64,000 nucleotides of DNA from Tanypteryx hageni. Taxonomy: Eukaryota; Arthropoda; Insecta; Odonata; Petaluridae. The DNA lies in NCBI GenBank assembly GCA_028673005.1, contig CM054113.1, forward strand, positions 174,389,956-174,453,955, written 5' to 3'. Positions within the stretch are counted from its first letter, which is position 1; every line of letters begins with the position of its first letter. The notes under the pieces were generated by a model that ran no database searches, had not been told where the DNA came from, and saw only the letters and a list, made by a program, of their open reading frames with translations. The translations under genes and the position numbers were made by a program. Shown piece by piece: positions 24,748 through 37,309 of the stretch.

Positions 24748-24920
24748 AGTGCGTGCGCTCGTGTGCGTGCGCGTGTGTGAATGCGTGCGTGTTCGTGCGT
24801 GCGCGTGAGTGCAAGTGCGTGCGCGTGAGTGCGTGTGCGTGAGTGCGTGTGCGTGCGCGTAAGTGCATGTGCGTGAGTGCGTGTGCGTGAGTGCGTTTGC
24901 GTGAGTGCGTGTGCGTGCGT
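24748..24920. repeat. GTGCGT/GTGAGT minisatellite
   Basis: About 173 bp built from GTGCGT and GTGAGTGCGT units, almost entirely alternating purine-pyrimidine. The His/Thr/Arg-rich frame on the minus strand is an artefact of this repeat. Confidence 0.9.
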
Positions 24921-27169
24921 ATAAAGTTTTTTATTTTTATTTATTCACATATTTAAATAAATTCTCAGATTTAGAATTTGATGCAAATAACAAATATGTA
25001 CGTACATATTACAGACCGGATTCTGTTCTTTACTTAATTATACGAAGTACGTCACATAACATAAATTATACAACAAAATGGGGCTACCTCTTCATAAGAC
25101 TGCCTCGCAGTATGGAAAGTGATCCGTATAATATCGTCCTATAACATTTAAAATTCGGAGAAACAAGCGGAAAATTCTTTATGCACATAGAAAATAAATC
25201 TCTTGGTTTAACAAAATGAGATTTACTGGTAGTGGGCGGGTTTCATTTTTCCACTTTTCCATCCAACGAATAAATTCTCGCCTCACATATACATTTCACA
25301 TGAATTAGAAAACAAGAATAGGCAGAATGATATTACCGCGTAACATTTTTCTTCCGCTGTGTTTGCCCGATGTGTGCCTCGCTCTGAAAGATTCAGAAAT
25401 CAATTTTCTCACGCGTTGCGAGGTGATAAGGCGTAGCCTAATCAATATCACACGTTTCCATGGATACATTTGCCTAAGATACGGATTCTCATGAGTGTGA
25501 AAGCTATACAGCAAGAAGGCTAAAAAACTTCTACTTACATCACACCGGCCGAAACTATCACATAAAACGGAATTTATAAACATGCATCTAGAGATAAACC
25601 AGTCAAAAAAGTGGAAGTCAACTATATTCAACGCTATATATCAATGCCTCTGTTCATTCCACTCCTAAGCACGTTATCATTGTTTGTCGTAAAATAACCA
25701 AAGAGTCAGCAATAAATCATACTTGTAAGCAATAACCAGTGCGACAGATTGCCTGATTGTAAATTGGAAGGAAATATCACTTTTTAGATAAAGGTCGGAC
25801 GATGACGCTCGTAATATTCCAGCTCGGATTTCGCCGTCAGAAAAACAGGTTTACTTAGGAATAAACGTTACATCAATTTTTTGCTAATCGTAACTTCCAC
25901 GATAATGTAAAGTTTAGAGAAAACGGTAGCTTTTGACAACAGCGTACCCATCCCTCATAAATCCTTATTTCCGCGCGTTATGTGCCTGTCGGCTGAAAAA
26001 TATTTTCCTATCCCCTTTTACTTCTTGGGTCATAATGGCAGCTGACAGCGCCTGCAAAGCAAGCGTTGATCGCACAAAGCTTGCACAAAGCGACTTCGCG
26101 CGCACCCATTTAGATTTCGATCCGGAGGTCAACTGCATATCACGTCATCACTTCGGAGGAGAGGAGGAAGAAAAAAACGAGGGGATAAAATCTTTCTCTT
26201 TTATTTTGCAAAGGCGACAGACTAAAAGAATGCATTCGGCGACTGTGGCGCCGCCCTCCATGGCCAATTTCGTCGCGCCCGCTGCCTGGGAGAGAGGAAA
26301 CGAAAAAAACAACCCATCGAGTTCTTTCGACATCAGATTCTATCCCTTTTTCTTGTGATTGCTAGCACTGGCACTACGAAAGCATCAGGTATTGGCTACG
26401 ATAAATATCCATTTAATGGATGGTTTCCGTAGAAACGCACCTGAATACCGGTAAATCGATAGGCGTTCTTTCTTTATTTTGTTTTCGAGATTAAACAAAT
26501 TAAGATCGGAGCAGGAACAGATTTTTTAAGCTGGAAAATTGAGACAGCTTTTTAAAGTGATAATTTTCGGGAAAGCTGAAGCGTTTTACTCCGAAATAAA
26601 ATGATTTCAAGAAATGTAATTTTTAAACGAGGTATTTTTTCGCGACAGTTAAAAAATCAACTTCACTGGTTGAAGCATCTCAAACCGGAAAATGCGACTG
26701 ACTATAGTAAATGGTTGATCAAGCGTGGGGCAGAAGCGAACTTCATTCCTTGCACATGACGAAAATACGTCAGATAATGGAGACGGGAATATTTTTTTAA
26801 GAAAATCAGAAGTGCAACGTCGATCAAGGCATATAATCTAGACACTTTAATTGAAAAAAAGTCGTTTTCGGTGGATTGGAAAGTTCTAGTAAATGCAAAA
26901 TAAGACTTCCTCTCTCTCTCTCTCGGAAAAATAAGAAAAAGGTAGACAGAGCGAGATTGCAGCACAAAGGTTCATCACCCGCCGCGTCACACCATTCCAC
27001 CGCCTCAGCGTGACACGATATACCCCGCGCTATATCTCGAACCCCCATTCTCTCTCCTTCATCTGATCATCCCTTTTCCCCTTTTATACACGTGTTCTTC
27101 CACTCTCTATCCCTCCTCCATATTCCCTCCCACCTTTCAGTTATCCATATACGTGTGAAAGGGTGCAAG
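24921..27169. other. Non-coding DNA
   Basis: A perfect 18-bp palindrome built on AATATGTAC lies at 24993-25010. About 25940-26360 is less AT-rich and open on + for 141 codons (25933-26358), but no domain is recognised. A TC run lies near 26907-26922. No gene is supported. Confidence 0.35.
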
Positions 27170-27655
27170 AATAGGTTGAAAAAAGCGTGTTGGAAGAGGG
27201 ATGGAGGAAAAACGCTTTGTGCGAGGCTAAGGGACGAAGTCGTGTGCTATGAAAGGGAAAGAACGAAGGGTAAAGGAGAGGGGTTGGATGGAGAGAGAGA
27301 GAGGAGTGGAACCTGTTGCAGACCGCGGCTATGAATAGTCAAAGGAAGAGAAGGGATGAGAAGCCAAAGTGTAAGATGTGAAAGGTTGGGGGGCTAATGG
27401 GGCGAAGGTTGCCATAGGAACGGAGGGAAATGAATTATATGGGTGGACAGTGGTGGAGGAATCAAGGTCCGAGAAAAAGGGGGTAAATATGAGGGTAACG
27501 GGCTGGAGGTGTGATGTAAAAATAAAAGGAGAATAAAGGGGAGCAGAAAGGGAGAGAAGAGAGGAAGAATGGTCAGGAGGCAGCATTAAGCGGGTAATTG
27601 AAGAGGGTCTTTGGGCGGAGGAAGAGAGAAAATACGAGAGAGAGAGAGAGAAAGG
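27170..27655. repeat. Purine-rich (G/A) domain on the + strand
   Basis: About 480 bp of G/A-rich sequence ending in GA repeats near 27630-27652. Coding-like frames here are compositional. Confidence 0.6.
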
Positions 27656-27805
27656 GACGAAAATAAATGATTCGCCGATTAACCAGGCTTATTGGGCCAT
27701 CAATGGATGATCGATAGGCTCGAGTTTAAAAAATGAGGATTGAACGCGCTCGCCTCGTCGGGCAGGAGACGAACGCGCCACCCCGTAGCTCTCGGAGGGA
27801 CCTGA
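27656..27805 (-). repeat. Possible tRNA-related SINE fragment
   Basis: On the minus strand AGCTACGGGGTGGCGCGTTC, then GTCTCCTGCCCGAC, then GCGCGTTCAATCC follow in tRNA-like order (D arm, anticodon-like stem, B box). The arms do not form a full cloverleaf and no tail was delimited. Weak call. Confidence 0.3.
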
Positions 27806-28149
27806 ATAGTCCTAGTCACTGTAAGTGAATGAGGCAGGAGGGGAGGAAGAAAGATCGATGCAATGCCAACTTATAGGAGAGAAAGAGAGTGAGAGAGAGA
27901 GAGAGAGGGGCAAAGGCTAGGTGGTATACAAATAAATTCTAGGAAAACCTTGATTAAAAATGGAGAGAAAAAGAGATTCGTGAAACATACATAATTATAA
28001 GCAAACAATTTCTTCAGTAGCATAGAATTTGAATTGGGTAACGCTATAAAATTGCATACTGACGCTATATTTAGTATGGGTATAGTATAATTAATGTATA
28101 GGTATAGTATAGGTCGTAATAACTGAAACGGCCATGTACGTTGGTAAAC
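27806..28149. other. Non-coding DNA with GA run and a TATAGTATGG minisatellite patch
   Basis: GA repeats near 27885-27909. About 28070-28125 contains several GGTATAGTATA units. Confidence 0.45.
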
Positions 28150-28345
28150 AATCTCAATGCATCTGAAATACCTGAGGCTAATTTAAGGATAGAGCGATAT
28201 CGAGGCTCATTTTACTTAGGGAAATCGGAGACCATAACAGCACAGTTAAATCTGAAAGATAAAATTGTTTGGGACATTTCGGTACATTGCACCCCATGCC
28301 ACCCGCCACTTCGGTGGATTGCGGGGTTAGATTTAGAGGTTGAAT
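28150..28345 (+). mobile_element. LINE 3' end, family 1 (+), short fragment
   Basis: Translation gives RIERYRGSFYLGKSE, then WDISVHCTPCHPPLRWIAGL. The DNA aligns with the 3' end of the copy at 36788-37290: GAGCGATAT.GAGG.TC, a CATTGCACCCC / AATGCACCTCC block, then TGCCA-CCACC and TTGC(A/G)GGGT. It is the terminal 200 bp of a 5'-truncated copy. Confidence 0.6.
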
Positions 28346-29239
28346 TGAGGGCGGAGGGAGGAGAGTGAAATGGGAGGTGAATGTAGAGATGGGTGAACAG
28401 GATCGGACAATTATGGAAGTAAATTACGTCCGAGAGAGAAGATAACGCGGTAGAGAGAAAGGGAGCAAGGGAGAGAGGTGAAGGGATTTTTGACGCTGAT
28501 TGACGTACTGTGCAACTCATTAGGAAGGGCAAGTGAATGGATTAAACGTATGAAACAGAGGAAATGAAAAAAGTATAGCGAGTATCTTTAAATACATCCT
28601 CACGATTCATCTAGTAGCCTGGTTTCATCAATTATTCCTTTCGATATCTGATGCGGGGCTGATTAATTTACGGCGAAGTCGGTTTGGGCGGGCGAATTAA
28701 GAATGTTTCTCGGTCGTTTCCATGCCGTTCCCTACACAGTTTTTCCTCTACACATATAATTAGAAGATTCAAAGTTTCAGGCAAATGCGTACGTTCAGAT
28801 AAGGATTACTATTCGAAGTTTGGACGCATCTAAATCCATGATCCTCATTCAACCCTGAGCAGTATTCTATAAATTAACCGTTTAAATAAAGGTTATTTCG
28901 TTGGAAAAGTGCATTTAGTAACATCCGACTTTAATTATCTTAACATTTAAGCAATAAACTACTCATATAATAAAAAATGAGTTTACTGTATATCATTGAG
29001 AAATGAATAAAACACAAACGTTTCAAAGAATGTATGTACTTCGGATGACGAGATGTATTTGGTCCTTGAGATGAATATTAGGATGGATGGATATTATTAG
29101 AGAGCCCTAGGAGTTGGCTCAGGGATAGGAAAGCCAAGGATTACGGATAGTGGAGATCGGATCAGTGTGATGAGGAGGAACCTTAAAAAATAACAGGAAT
29201 TGTGAATAGGACATAGATAGCCTTTGTGGTTAGAAGAAC
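28346..29239. other. Non-coding DNA
   Basis: About 28340-28490 is purine-rich; the rest is AT-rich without recognised features. Confidence 0.4.
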
Positions 29240-29400
29240 AATCCACCGAAAGTATGGAATTTTAAAAAGGGAGTGGGAGAAAGGTAGATGGAATAGATAT
29301 TGGAGTAAGGAAAGGGAGGGTGAAAGAGGATTTTCGGAGAGAGGTGGTGGGAGAAGGTGGAGAGGATGTGTGCGAGGTGGTGTCCAACCCTCCGTTACCA
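29240..29400. repeat. Purine-rich tract on the + strand
   Basis: About 150 bp of G/A-rich sequence. Overlapping frames on both strands are compositional. Confidence 0.5.
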
Positions 29401-29800
29401 AGGGGGTGGAGTAGGTTGAGAGATAGCATCTCCAACCTGAGATATAGGAAGTGCGTGGGTTTGAGAGAGAAAGCTGACATGTACACCGTGTCGGGCACCT
29501 CCGTGTAATTGAAATAATTCCTTACCCGGCGAGACATTTGATGGTGAGGGGGAGATGGAGAGGAGAGTGCACAGACACACACGATTCTCGACGTAAACAC
29601 AAGAGGAAACAGAAAAAACAGCGTTTTTGGAGAAAACGCTTTGATGTGAGGTAAAAAGAGACAGCAGACAATACTAATAGCTGTAATTTAGTAGCTGATC
29701 CAACAGATACAGGTTTTTGATTAATTTTTAATTATAATTTCACAAAATATTGTCGAAATGAATGGCGTCAGGAATTTAACGCTTTCTTTCTAAAAAAATC
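29401..29800. other. Non-coding DNA
   Basis: No recognised feature. Confidence 0.35.
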
Positions 29801-30490
29801 GCATATGTATTTAGTTTGTCTGTCCGTCCGTCCGTTTGGGCAATATCTCTGGATTCCTGAAACTTGGAGAAGCCAAAATTTCAAGATAGGGCGATCGATA
29901 TATATGAGGGCTAAACACGGTTCACATTTGGTGGATCTAAGATTTGCTGGCTGAGGAGTAATCGGTGCATTTTTCGGACCCCTTTGTTTAATTTCTATCC
30001 CCATAAGACAAGCATTAAATCGGAGCAGGGCATTATAAATCTGGATTTTTCAATTTGTCAAAAGTAACATAGAAGCTCGGGACATGAGCATTTCTATAGC
30101 TGATAGACTAAGATTTATATTTTTTGAAAAGTGAATTCAAATCTGTGTCGAATGAGAGCGAACAATTGTTTTTAATTAAAAAATCAGGGAAAATTTTACA
30201 GCTTTTAACTATGGGAAATCTCAACTGCCATGGCAACGAGTCCATTGCTTTTAAATGGGAAACGTATTATTAAATAGCCCTGATATATATGCTTTTTAAT
30301 GGGAATTTACGGACTATATTATGATGCCGTGCATTTACTTATTGCCTTTGCCTTTAAGTCCTTAATATGAAATTTCATAAATAATAATCCGAGAACGTAC
30401 ATGCGGACGGACGGACGGACGGACGGACAGCCTGAAGCTAATAGGCGCTCATGCTGGTAGCGAAACGCGCCAAAAAAATGCCTTATATAA
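29801..30490. repeat. Interspersed-repeat segment flanked by GTCC and GGAC runs
   Basis: GTCTGTCCGTCCGTCCGT at about 29817 and GCGGACGGACGGACGGACGG at about 30404 are inverted relative to each other and bound about 600 bp. Adjacent blocks (CTGAAACTTGG; ATGAAATTTCAT) resemble those in families A, B and E. Element class and true ends are unknown. Confidence 0.45.
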
Positions 30491-31477
30491 TTAGCTCCAC
30501 AATTCTCCTCTCACTTGTTTTTACCATATACTGCGTCTAGATAAAAATTTTCCTTAGACTGCACTCTAATAAGTGTAAAATGTATGCGTGGACAATGTAG
30601 ATATGATTTTCCAGGGCAAATTATTTTCTTTGATTGGCATTTGAATTAGCATAATAAATATAAACCCTCAAGCAAGTGTGTGTAATACGATGATCACGCA
30701 GGCGCTTTATAATAAACTAGCGTAATTGCCCGTAAAATATGACGGGTATGCGTGAATTAAGTTTAAATTGTAATAAAAATTAATGAAACCAACTTTTATG
30801 GGCACTAAAAAGTAAACAATAAATGTAAAATTCACATAATTTAGTGTTACAGAGAGTAAAAATAGTTTTGGGCGAATAAAAATTGTATGACAAAGAAATA
30901 CATTACGCTATACAGTTCTTATACGTCCAAAATTATATTTAATTTTTGGAACATTTAATTTTTTCCCTCTCCTTCTCTCCCTCGTATTAAAGCATTCAAA
31001 GCACGCATTCCTTACGCATACAGTATAAAGATTAAGGCGACAATACAATCTCGAGGTTTAACAACGACACGGTCAGCAAGGCAACATATCGTCAAAAAGC
31101 TTAAATTTTTCAAATAAATACGATTTAAACGTAGAAATTGAGTGATTTTTATCGTAGGCAAAATGTGACGATAAGAATATGAAACCTTATTTATTATTCT
31201 TTAAAACGATTCAGTTCCGAATATCTTACGTAAATTCTTTCTAATTTTAATTTGCTGAAGAGTAAAAGCCTGTAAGTCGAAAAATCGATTTTTACGTGTT
31301 ATCTTCTGGGAAATGGTAAACCCCTCCCCTTCCCCACTCCCACCAAATATCAAAATTCGGGCCCCGAGGTGCACATTCTCATGGTCCCATTAGTAAGTTT
31401 ACCTAGTTTTAAGTCTCTAAGTTTCTTGGTTTTTGAGATATGCTGTATGTAGGAATGAAGTTGTTGCAGACGGAGTA

Positions 31478-31479
<2 letters not shown>
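30491..31479. other. AT-rich non-coding DNA
   Basis: No gene or terminus recognised. Confidence 0.4.

Positions 31480-31550
<71 letters not shown>
31480..31550. repeat. (TA)n microsatellite, about 67 bp
   Basis: Uninterrupted TA repeats from 31480 to 31546, ending ACACA. Confidence 0.95.
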
Positions 31551-31552
<2 letters not shown>

Positions 31553-34199
31553 CTTTTTATTTGAGTGGGAAACTATCACGAGAATATCTCATAAACTCTT
31601 TAAAAAAATATCATCATACTTCGTTGGTAAATATTGAATTGCAAAAGTAATAGCTATCTCGTAGTCTGCGAGCAGAAAGATCAAACCGACCAACTGAAGT
31701 ATGCATTCTCATCACCACAGCAAACAAATATCAATGTGCGGCGGAAGGGACAATCCACTGCTTACGTAAAGCTGCAGTCAGTCGGCATATAACATCACAA
31801 AGTCGGCAAAGCATTAAATTCCTTATTTACCATTTTATAAGTTATTTTTAAACCCGCGTCCGTCATTCATACTGGTTCGGGAATTTATTACGAGTCTCGA
31901 GTAAATGAGTTATAGAAATTATTAAAATGGTAAGATGGATGTTTTTAGGTGAATCGACGGAGCTAACACGGGAGGAGGAAGGGGGATTATGAAAATGAGC
32001 CGTAATACAGAGTGAGAGAGAGAGAGAAGGGGTGAGAGGGAGAAGGTGGCAAGGAGGTCGAGGCGAAAGGAAAAAGAGGGGGAAGAGGTCAGGGAAAGGT
32101 CAGCAGGGAAGTATATGTGCGTGTGGTCAGCAACCAACAGAAGCTGCTTGGTCTCTCGCTCAAGCCAGAATTGCCCTCAAGGCTGCCTGCTTGCACAGTG
32201 GCGGAGAATCTAATGAAAATGAAAATCCATGATGAAATGCATAAATAATTCCCACAAGAGGACGGATGAAGTATACGGTAAAATGATTTAGGTGTCATGT
32301 TTCTCAGTTAGATCTTTGAAAATTCTCCACAGTTCATTTGTTCTCGAGTAGATAATTGCATATATCCATAGGCAAAGCGATATTGATATCCCCTAACCTA
32401 ATATTAATGATGTTGCAGGTATTGGTAGGTCATCCGTATTATTCTAGGAAATGAAACTCTTGATATGTCTCTCGGGCAAATATCACTGCGATTTCGAATT
32501 ATATAAAGGTAATTTGCACGTCATGATGTGATTTACGCGTCGATCGTGATGCTTTATGACTTTCGCAAAAACTCCAAGGCATTCGTTTTATCTTTCCAGA
32601 GCTGTTCGATTTTTCGAAATTTTTGTTTGCTTCTTTAAGAAACGGCTGGATACGGTCTTTGAGACGCTCCTCGTTCATATTGACAAATTACCCGCTACTT
32701 GCCACACGTTTATATATTAGAAAGAAAGAAAGTTAATATTATTTTTTCATCTAATTACATCTTAATCCTCATGAGTTTATTAAACGCGGAAAATCCAATT
32801 GTAGATATAGCCAATTAATAAATAATAATAGAAAAACAATAGGGGGGCCGGGAGACAGCATTTCAATTACAATGTGAAAATTTCACTTGTTAACTGTTCA
32901 AGACCAAATATAAAAAGAAAAGCGATAAATTTTTTAAATGGAAATTATTCACTCCTAATTTATTTGTTATATCACAAGAGCAGCTTAAGAGTTTAGGGAT
33001 AATATCGTGCAGTCGTGAAGCATAAGACGACACTGCTATTTATATAAATGTAAGAGCTATTTTTAGAAAAGTGGGCATCTACTTCTATATCTGTGGCTCC
33101 TCCACACATCTAAGAAATTTAAGAATCAGTTCCTATGACGTAACGCTGAGAATATTACCCTTGGATCTAAACTACAATGCAAACGATTCAAAGGTTCGAA
33201 CACCGTTATTACTCATCCTCAGATAACAGCCAATTGCTGTATATTTTAAGACCGAATTCGGTTTAAATGTTTACCCTCGTATTATTCCCAAGGGAACCAG
33301 GCTATAAAATTGATTTATACGGAAAATCTCAGCCTGGGTAGGTCTTCACGACAAATTTTTCATCTTATTTTGCCCTTAAAAAAGTTCGATGCGTGTATTT
33401 TTTTCAAAACATCTGTTAGTCCATTAAGGGAGAATCGCCATTAATAACAGTTCCACCACTTGCTTAATGGTACGATGAATTTACGTATTTTTTCTTTTTT
33501 CTCCCTCTTTCTCTCTCTCTCTCTCTGTTGCTCCTATAAACTGCGGTGAAGTTTTTTAACACATCTCCTTGAAGATATTTAAATAACCACACGCTGCCAA
33601 CCTATAGAAATAAAATACCCCGTCGTCCTTCGAGGCAGGCCAGGCAATGAGCTAGATTTTATCGTTAACTTCAAGACACGCTTTATCGTCTTCCCTGCGC
33701 CGCGCCACAACAATGGAGGCGGCAGTATCACGGGAAACTTGTTTATCCTACCTCTCCCACCACCTCCACCACGTTTCCGTGGTTATAAAATAAAGGGAGA
33801 AAACAGGAGAGTGAAGCACGCAACGCTACATAACCTCGAGGTATTCGCAACTATTTTCCTATTATTCTATTTTCAGCAGAAGCGAAAGAGAGTTTTTAGC
33901 CCAATAGTTTACGTTTCTCGATCATTAGATTTCTGCGTGTTTATCTATCTGATTTATCATATTTTATTTTCATCCAAAGGGACTTTAATTTTGATGGCAA
34001 ACCTTTTCCTTTTAGGATTCGAATCGATGAATCAGAATACTCCAAAGGCCATAAAATGATCGTGAAAATCAAATGCGAATTTCGGCTACAAGGCAGCCAG
34101 TGATAACTCATCGATAGTGAATATAACATCGATGCATTACTACTGATGGTTGCTAAGAATTAAAATCTACATTCTTTTCTTCTTAGAACAGTACATACC
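31551..34199. other. Non-coding DNA
   Basis: Includes a purine-rich patch (about 31980-32105), a TC run (about 33505-33528) and several chance frames without domains. CAGTGGCGGAG at 32199 resembles a hAT end but has no partner. No gene is supported. Confidence 0.35.
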
Positions 34200-34495
34200 T
34201 CGCTCCTATGCCACAATTTTAAGATAATTTAAAGCATTAAAGAAAACATCTCTGCACGATGGATTCGAAATTTCCTATGTAAAACAAATAGAGAACAAAC
34301 GTTCCTGGAATCGAACCCGGGACTTCAATCTTCGCCAAATAAAATATTCACAGAAGGCGGGCCCTGGCAGCACGAGCCTCATGCCAAGTTTCATGAAAAT
34401 CGGTCCATTGGTGCAAAAGTTGTTAGCGGGGGACATACACACATACAGGACCATTTCATAAGGCTGTTTCCTTTGGAAACCAGCCTAACAAGGCC
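34200..34495 (-). repeat. Interspersed repeat, family B copy 3 (best copy)
   Basis: On the minus strand it starts with a hairpin (34462-34485: GGCTGGTTTCC and GGAAACAGCC). It continues with ACCAATGGACCGATTTTCAT, CCCGGGTTCGATTCCAGG and CGTGCAGAGATGTTTTC. GGGTTCGATTCC is a perfect Pol III B-box-like sequence. The order matches 6612-6905. No open frame. Confidence 0.7.
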
Positions 34496-34930
34496 TCGAG
34501 GAAGATCACATCGTTGATAAGTATTAGCGGACAGGCAGTGAAAATCTAATCCATTCCTTAAGTAAGTTTTGGAGTCAGACTTTATGAAACTGATTTCATC
34601 ATACCGTTCTTATAAGATATGAATGACGATACGCTGCGCATCTCCATATGTCTCTCCATCAAGGCTCTATACATCATGAATCGAAAAACATGACCGCAAT
34701 CACGGTAAATAATCGCATCATCTTTGGAATAAGAGTCGGATGATACATCCATCTTTTACCTTCCCTCCAAAGCAGCTCTATCCTTGAACCTAATCCCGTT
34801 GGAAAATTTTGTATAAAAAGTCTTACTGAAAACAACATTAGCATATGGTCATAAATATATTTTAATTGTGAAATCTTCTAAGTCAAGTGAAACTGTAATT
34901 CTCTTCAGCAAAATATACGTTTGCATTAGC
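34496..34930. other. Non-coding DNA
   Basis: No recognised feature. Confidence 0.35.
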
Positions 34931-35010
34931 ACTGGCATATCTACGACGGGGATAGGTGGGAAGCTGCCTCGGGCGCACTCTGAAGGGGTCCTTTCTACCG
35001 GTCCTATTTT
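34931..35010 (+). mobile_element. Possible solo hAT terminus
   Basis: CACTGGCATATCTACGACGG then GGATAG and GCCTCGGGCGCACTCTG resembles the CAGTGGCGTATCTA(C/G) terminus type of hAT elements such as that at 18208. The second base pair of the terminus is changed and no partner end was found. Confidence 0.35.
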
Positions 35011-35602
35011 CTCGATTAAGGAACATAATTGTCTTGAGGCTTAATAAATATCTAGCAACCTTTCTATAAACGCCATATACAGTAAATACCATTCTAACAC
35101 GAGTTTCTCCAAAGCGGATTTTATTATACGCTGTTATATAAATGTGACACTCATTTACTAACACACAAAATTGAACGATGCGCGGTCCCGAATTGTGCGC
35201 GTACCACTTTTTGCGTATGTATGTGACGTGATTTTTTTCCATAATGTATGTAGTAAATTTGCGCAACGCGGTTTTTTTCAACGCGAGATTTTCAAAGAAC
35301 GTGACCCACGCCTTACGTAAGAGTCTGCTGTGCAAGTTAATATAAAATTTAACGAATTTTTCAATCTCCTTGACTTTAAATTTCTACCGCTTAAACGCCA
35401 GGAATCATCACTTCTCATGTCCTTAATCCCCTTTACCAAAAATTTTCCTTCACTCCTTTCCTTTCCCCATAAAGGCACAAATCAATCTTTCCAACAAACC
35501 TAACGCGACTAGCGTCCCCATCCCTCTTCACGTTCGGTACTATCTCCACAGTACATGAAGATATATGCGTTTCCTCAATTCCATTTTTCGCACAGCGGTA
35601 TT

Positions 35603-35603
<1 letters not shown>
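35011..35603. other. Non-coding DNA
   Basis: The 150-codon frame on the minus strand (34883-35335) includes the hAT-like terminus and shows no protein domain. Confidence 0.35.

Positions 35604-35634
<31 letters not shown>
35604..35634. repeat. (GT)n microsatellite
   Basis: About 15 GT units. Confidence 0.95.
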
Positions 35635-35636
<2 letters not shown>

Positions 35637-35689
35637 GATATGAGCGTGGCCTTGATGCCCTTGGCACCGACGAACTGAAATCCATCCCG

Positions 35690-35840
35690 CCTCCTCTCCC
35701 TCATTCCAACTCCATTTAACCCTCTCCTAGATTTCATTCGTTCCCCTCCTCTCTCTCTCCCTCTCTATCTTCCTCTCCCCCCTCCCTCCCCTTCCCTGCC
35801 TCCCTCTCTCTCCCTTCCTCCCCCCCTCTCTCTCAAACAT
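35690..35840. repeat. Pyrimidine-rich tract on the + strand
   Basis: Nearly pure C/T, with CTCTCTCTC runs and CCCCTCCCTCC blocks. Confidence 0.7.
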
Positions 35841-36535
35841 ACTCCGCTCCATCTCGTTGACTTTTTGGCAAACAGGCATTTACAAAAAAACGCGTTCTCC
35901 TATTCTTCCTCTTCCGCGTGTATTTTGTTTTTTTTCCTCAGGGGTCTCCCCCCATCCTTCCTTTTGACCTATCTCTCCCTCGGGTAGGTATCTTGTGTTT
36001 TATCCCGTAACTAAGGTCAAAGTTAAGGGTCGACTTTTTAGAAGTCGGGAGTGTGAGAGGAATAGGATTTTTCTTTGGTCTTGTGTGTATGTATAGAGAG
36101 TTTTTGAGGATGCTAGGCGGGTCCGGTGGAAAATAACTTAAGCTTTTCAAAAGTCTAGTCACGTTGAAAGCGAGAGAGAAAGTGAAAAAGAAAGACGAAG
36201 GTTCGTTTCTAAGTTACCATAGCATAATTAACAAGAGAAAAACGAAACCATGAATAAAATTCCAAAAACGCATAAATATCGAAAAATTAATGCTTGATTT
36301 CCGTTGTAATCATCCTCTACCCTTATCCATATAAAGATGAATTAAGTTTTAAACGTGTAGAATCCCATTTAGCTGAAGGGTTCTGACGTTCATAGAGCAC
36401 GCCATTCGTGAATCAATGGACACAAAATGAGGACTCAGGACATTTAAAATAGGATCGTAGGAGATTAAATTGAGAATGTACCGTACTATATACTTGGAAG
36501 TGTCCCATTCTCAGATATTTTCGGATTTCGGGTCT
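35841..36535. other. Non-coding DNA
   Basis: No recognised feature before the piggyBac-like left end. Confidence 0.4.
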
Positions 36536-36787
36536 TTAACCCTAGAATGGTAATGTGAGTCACTCGGACTAACGCATTACCGAAAGATGAGTCTAACGCT
36601 GTTCGTGTTCAAACATGATCCCCCGTCTTTGCAGTGCTTCCTCTAGTTAATTGTCTATGTCCTGTGATAGGAGGAACACGTTATTTTTCTCCTGTCACTG
36701 TTACCGGCTACAATTTTTATTTATTTATTATTTCTAACATTTTTAGAGATCAACCAAAAGAAAAGCTGTGTCATCAATTTCTGGAGA

Positions 36788-37290
36788 ACCATGAGTATCT
36801 CGTTGGATGTTAATTATTCGCTGGACGGAGTAGAGATTCCAGTTTCAGACTCGATTAAATATCTTGGAGACACGATCCATCGTGGGACACCCACATTCGC
36901 CGATTGATAGGTGGCGCTAACAAAAAGCTGGCCTTTATAGGGAGAATAGTAGAAACATCATTAATAGAAAATCTGAAATGGACATCGTTAGAGGAATGTA
37001 GGCTGCAGACTAGATTTAAACTACTGGAAAAATTTATGTCGGAGGGACTAGGAATGAGGTAGTAGGACTTATCAGAAAGCCCGACGTATCTCGGAAGGCA
37101 GGATAGCAAAAATAAGATTCGCGAGATCGATTGTAGAACGGAGCGATATAGAGGATCGTTTTTCCCTAGGAGGATGAGAGAACATAATAGGAAAAGATAA
37201 CATAGGAAAACTATGGACCTTTGGTGCAATGCACCTCCTGCCATCCACCAAAAAGGTGACTTGCAGGGTATCATGTAGATGTAAATGAAG
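36788..37290 (+). mobile_element. LINE 3' end, family 1 (+), inserted in the piggyBac element
   Basis: The frame from 36792 gives YSLDGVEIPVSDSIKYLGDT, the typical post-RT block (DG..I...D..KYLG) of jockey/CR1-like LINEs. After a frameshift it gives HIRRLIGGANKKLAFIGRIV, then SLIENLKWTSLEECRLQTRF and KLLEKFMSEG. The DNA ends GACTTGCAGGGTATCATGTA GATGTAAATG, the same 3' terminus as at 59480. 5' truncation is normal for LINEs. Frameshifts and stops make it inactive. Confidence 0.7.
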
Positions 37291-37309
37291 AGTTGCACAG
37301 GGGGCTGAC

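Noticed and set aside
24662..24868. His/Thr/Arg-rich short protein on the minus strand
   Set aside because: It is simply the translation of the GTGC minisatellite.
24748..24920. CRISPR-like array
   Set aside because: Units are contiguous and lack unique spacers; a minisatellite in eukaryote-type DNA.
34883..35335. 150-codon frame on the minus strand
   Set aside because: Overlaps a hAT-like terminus and has no recognisable domain.
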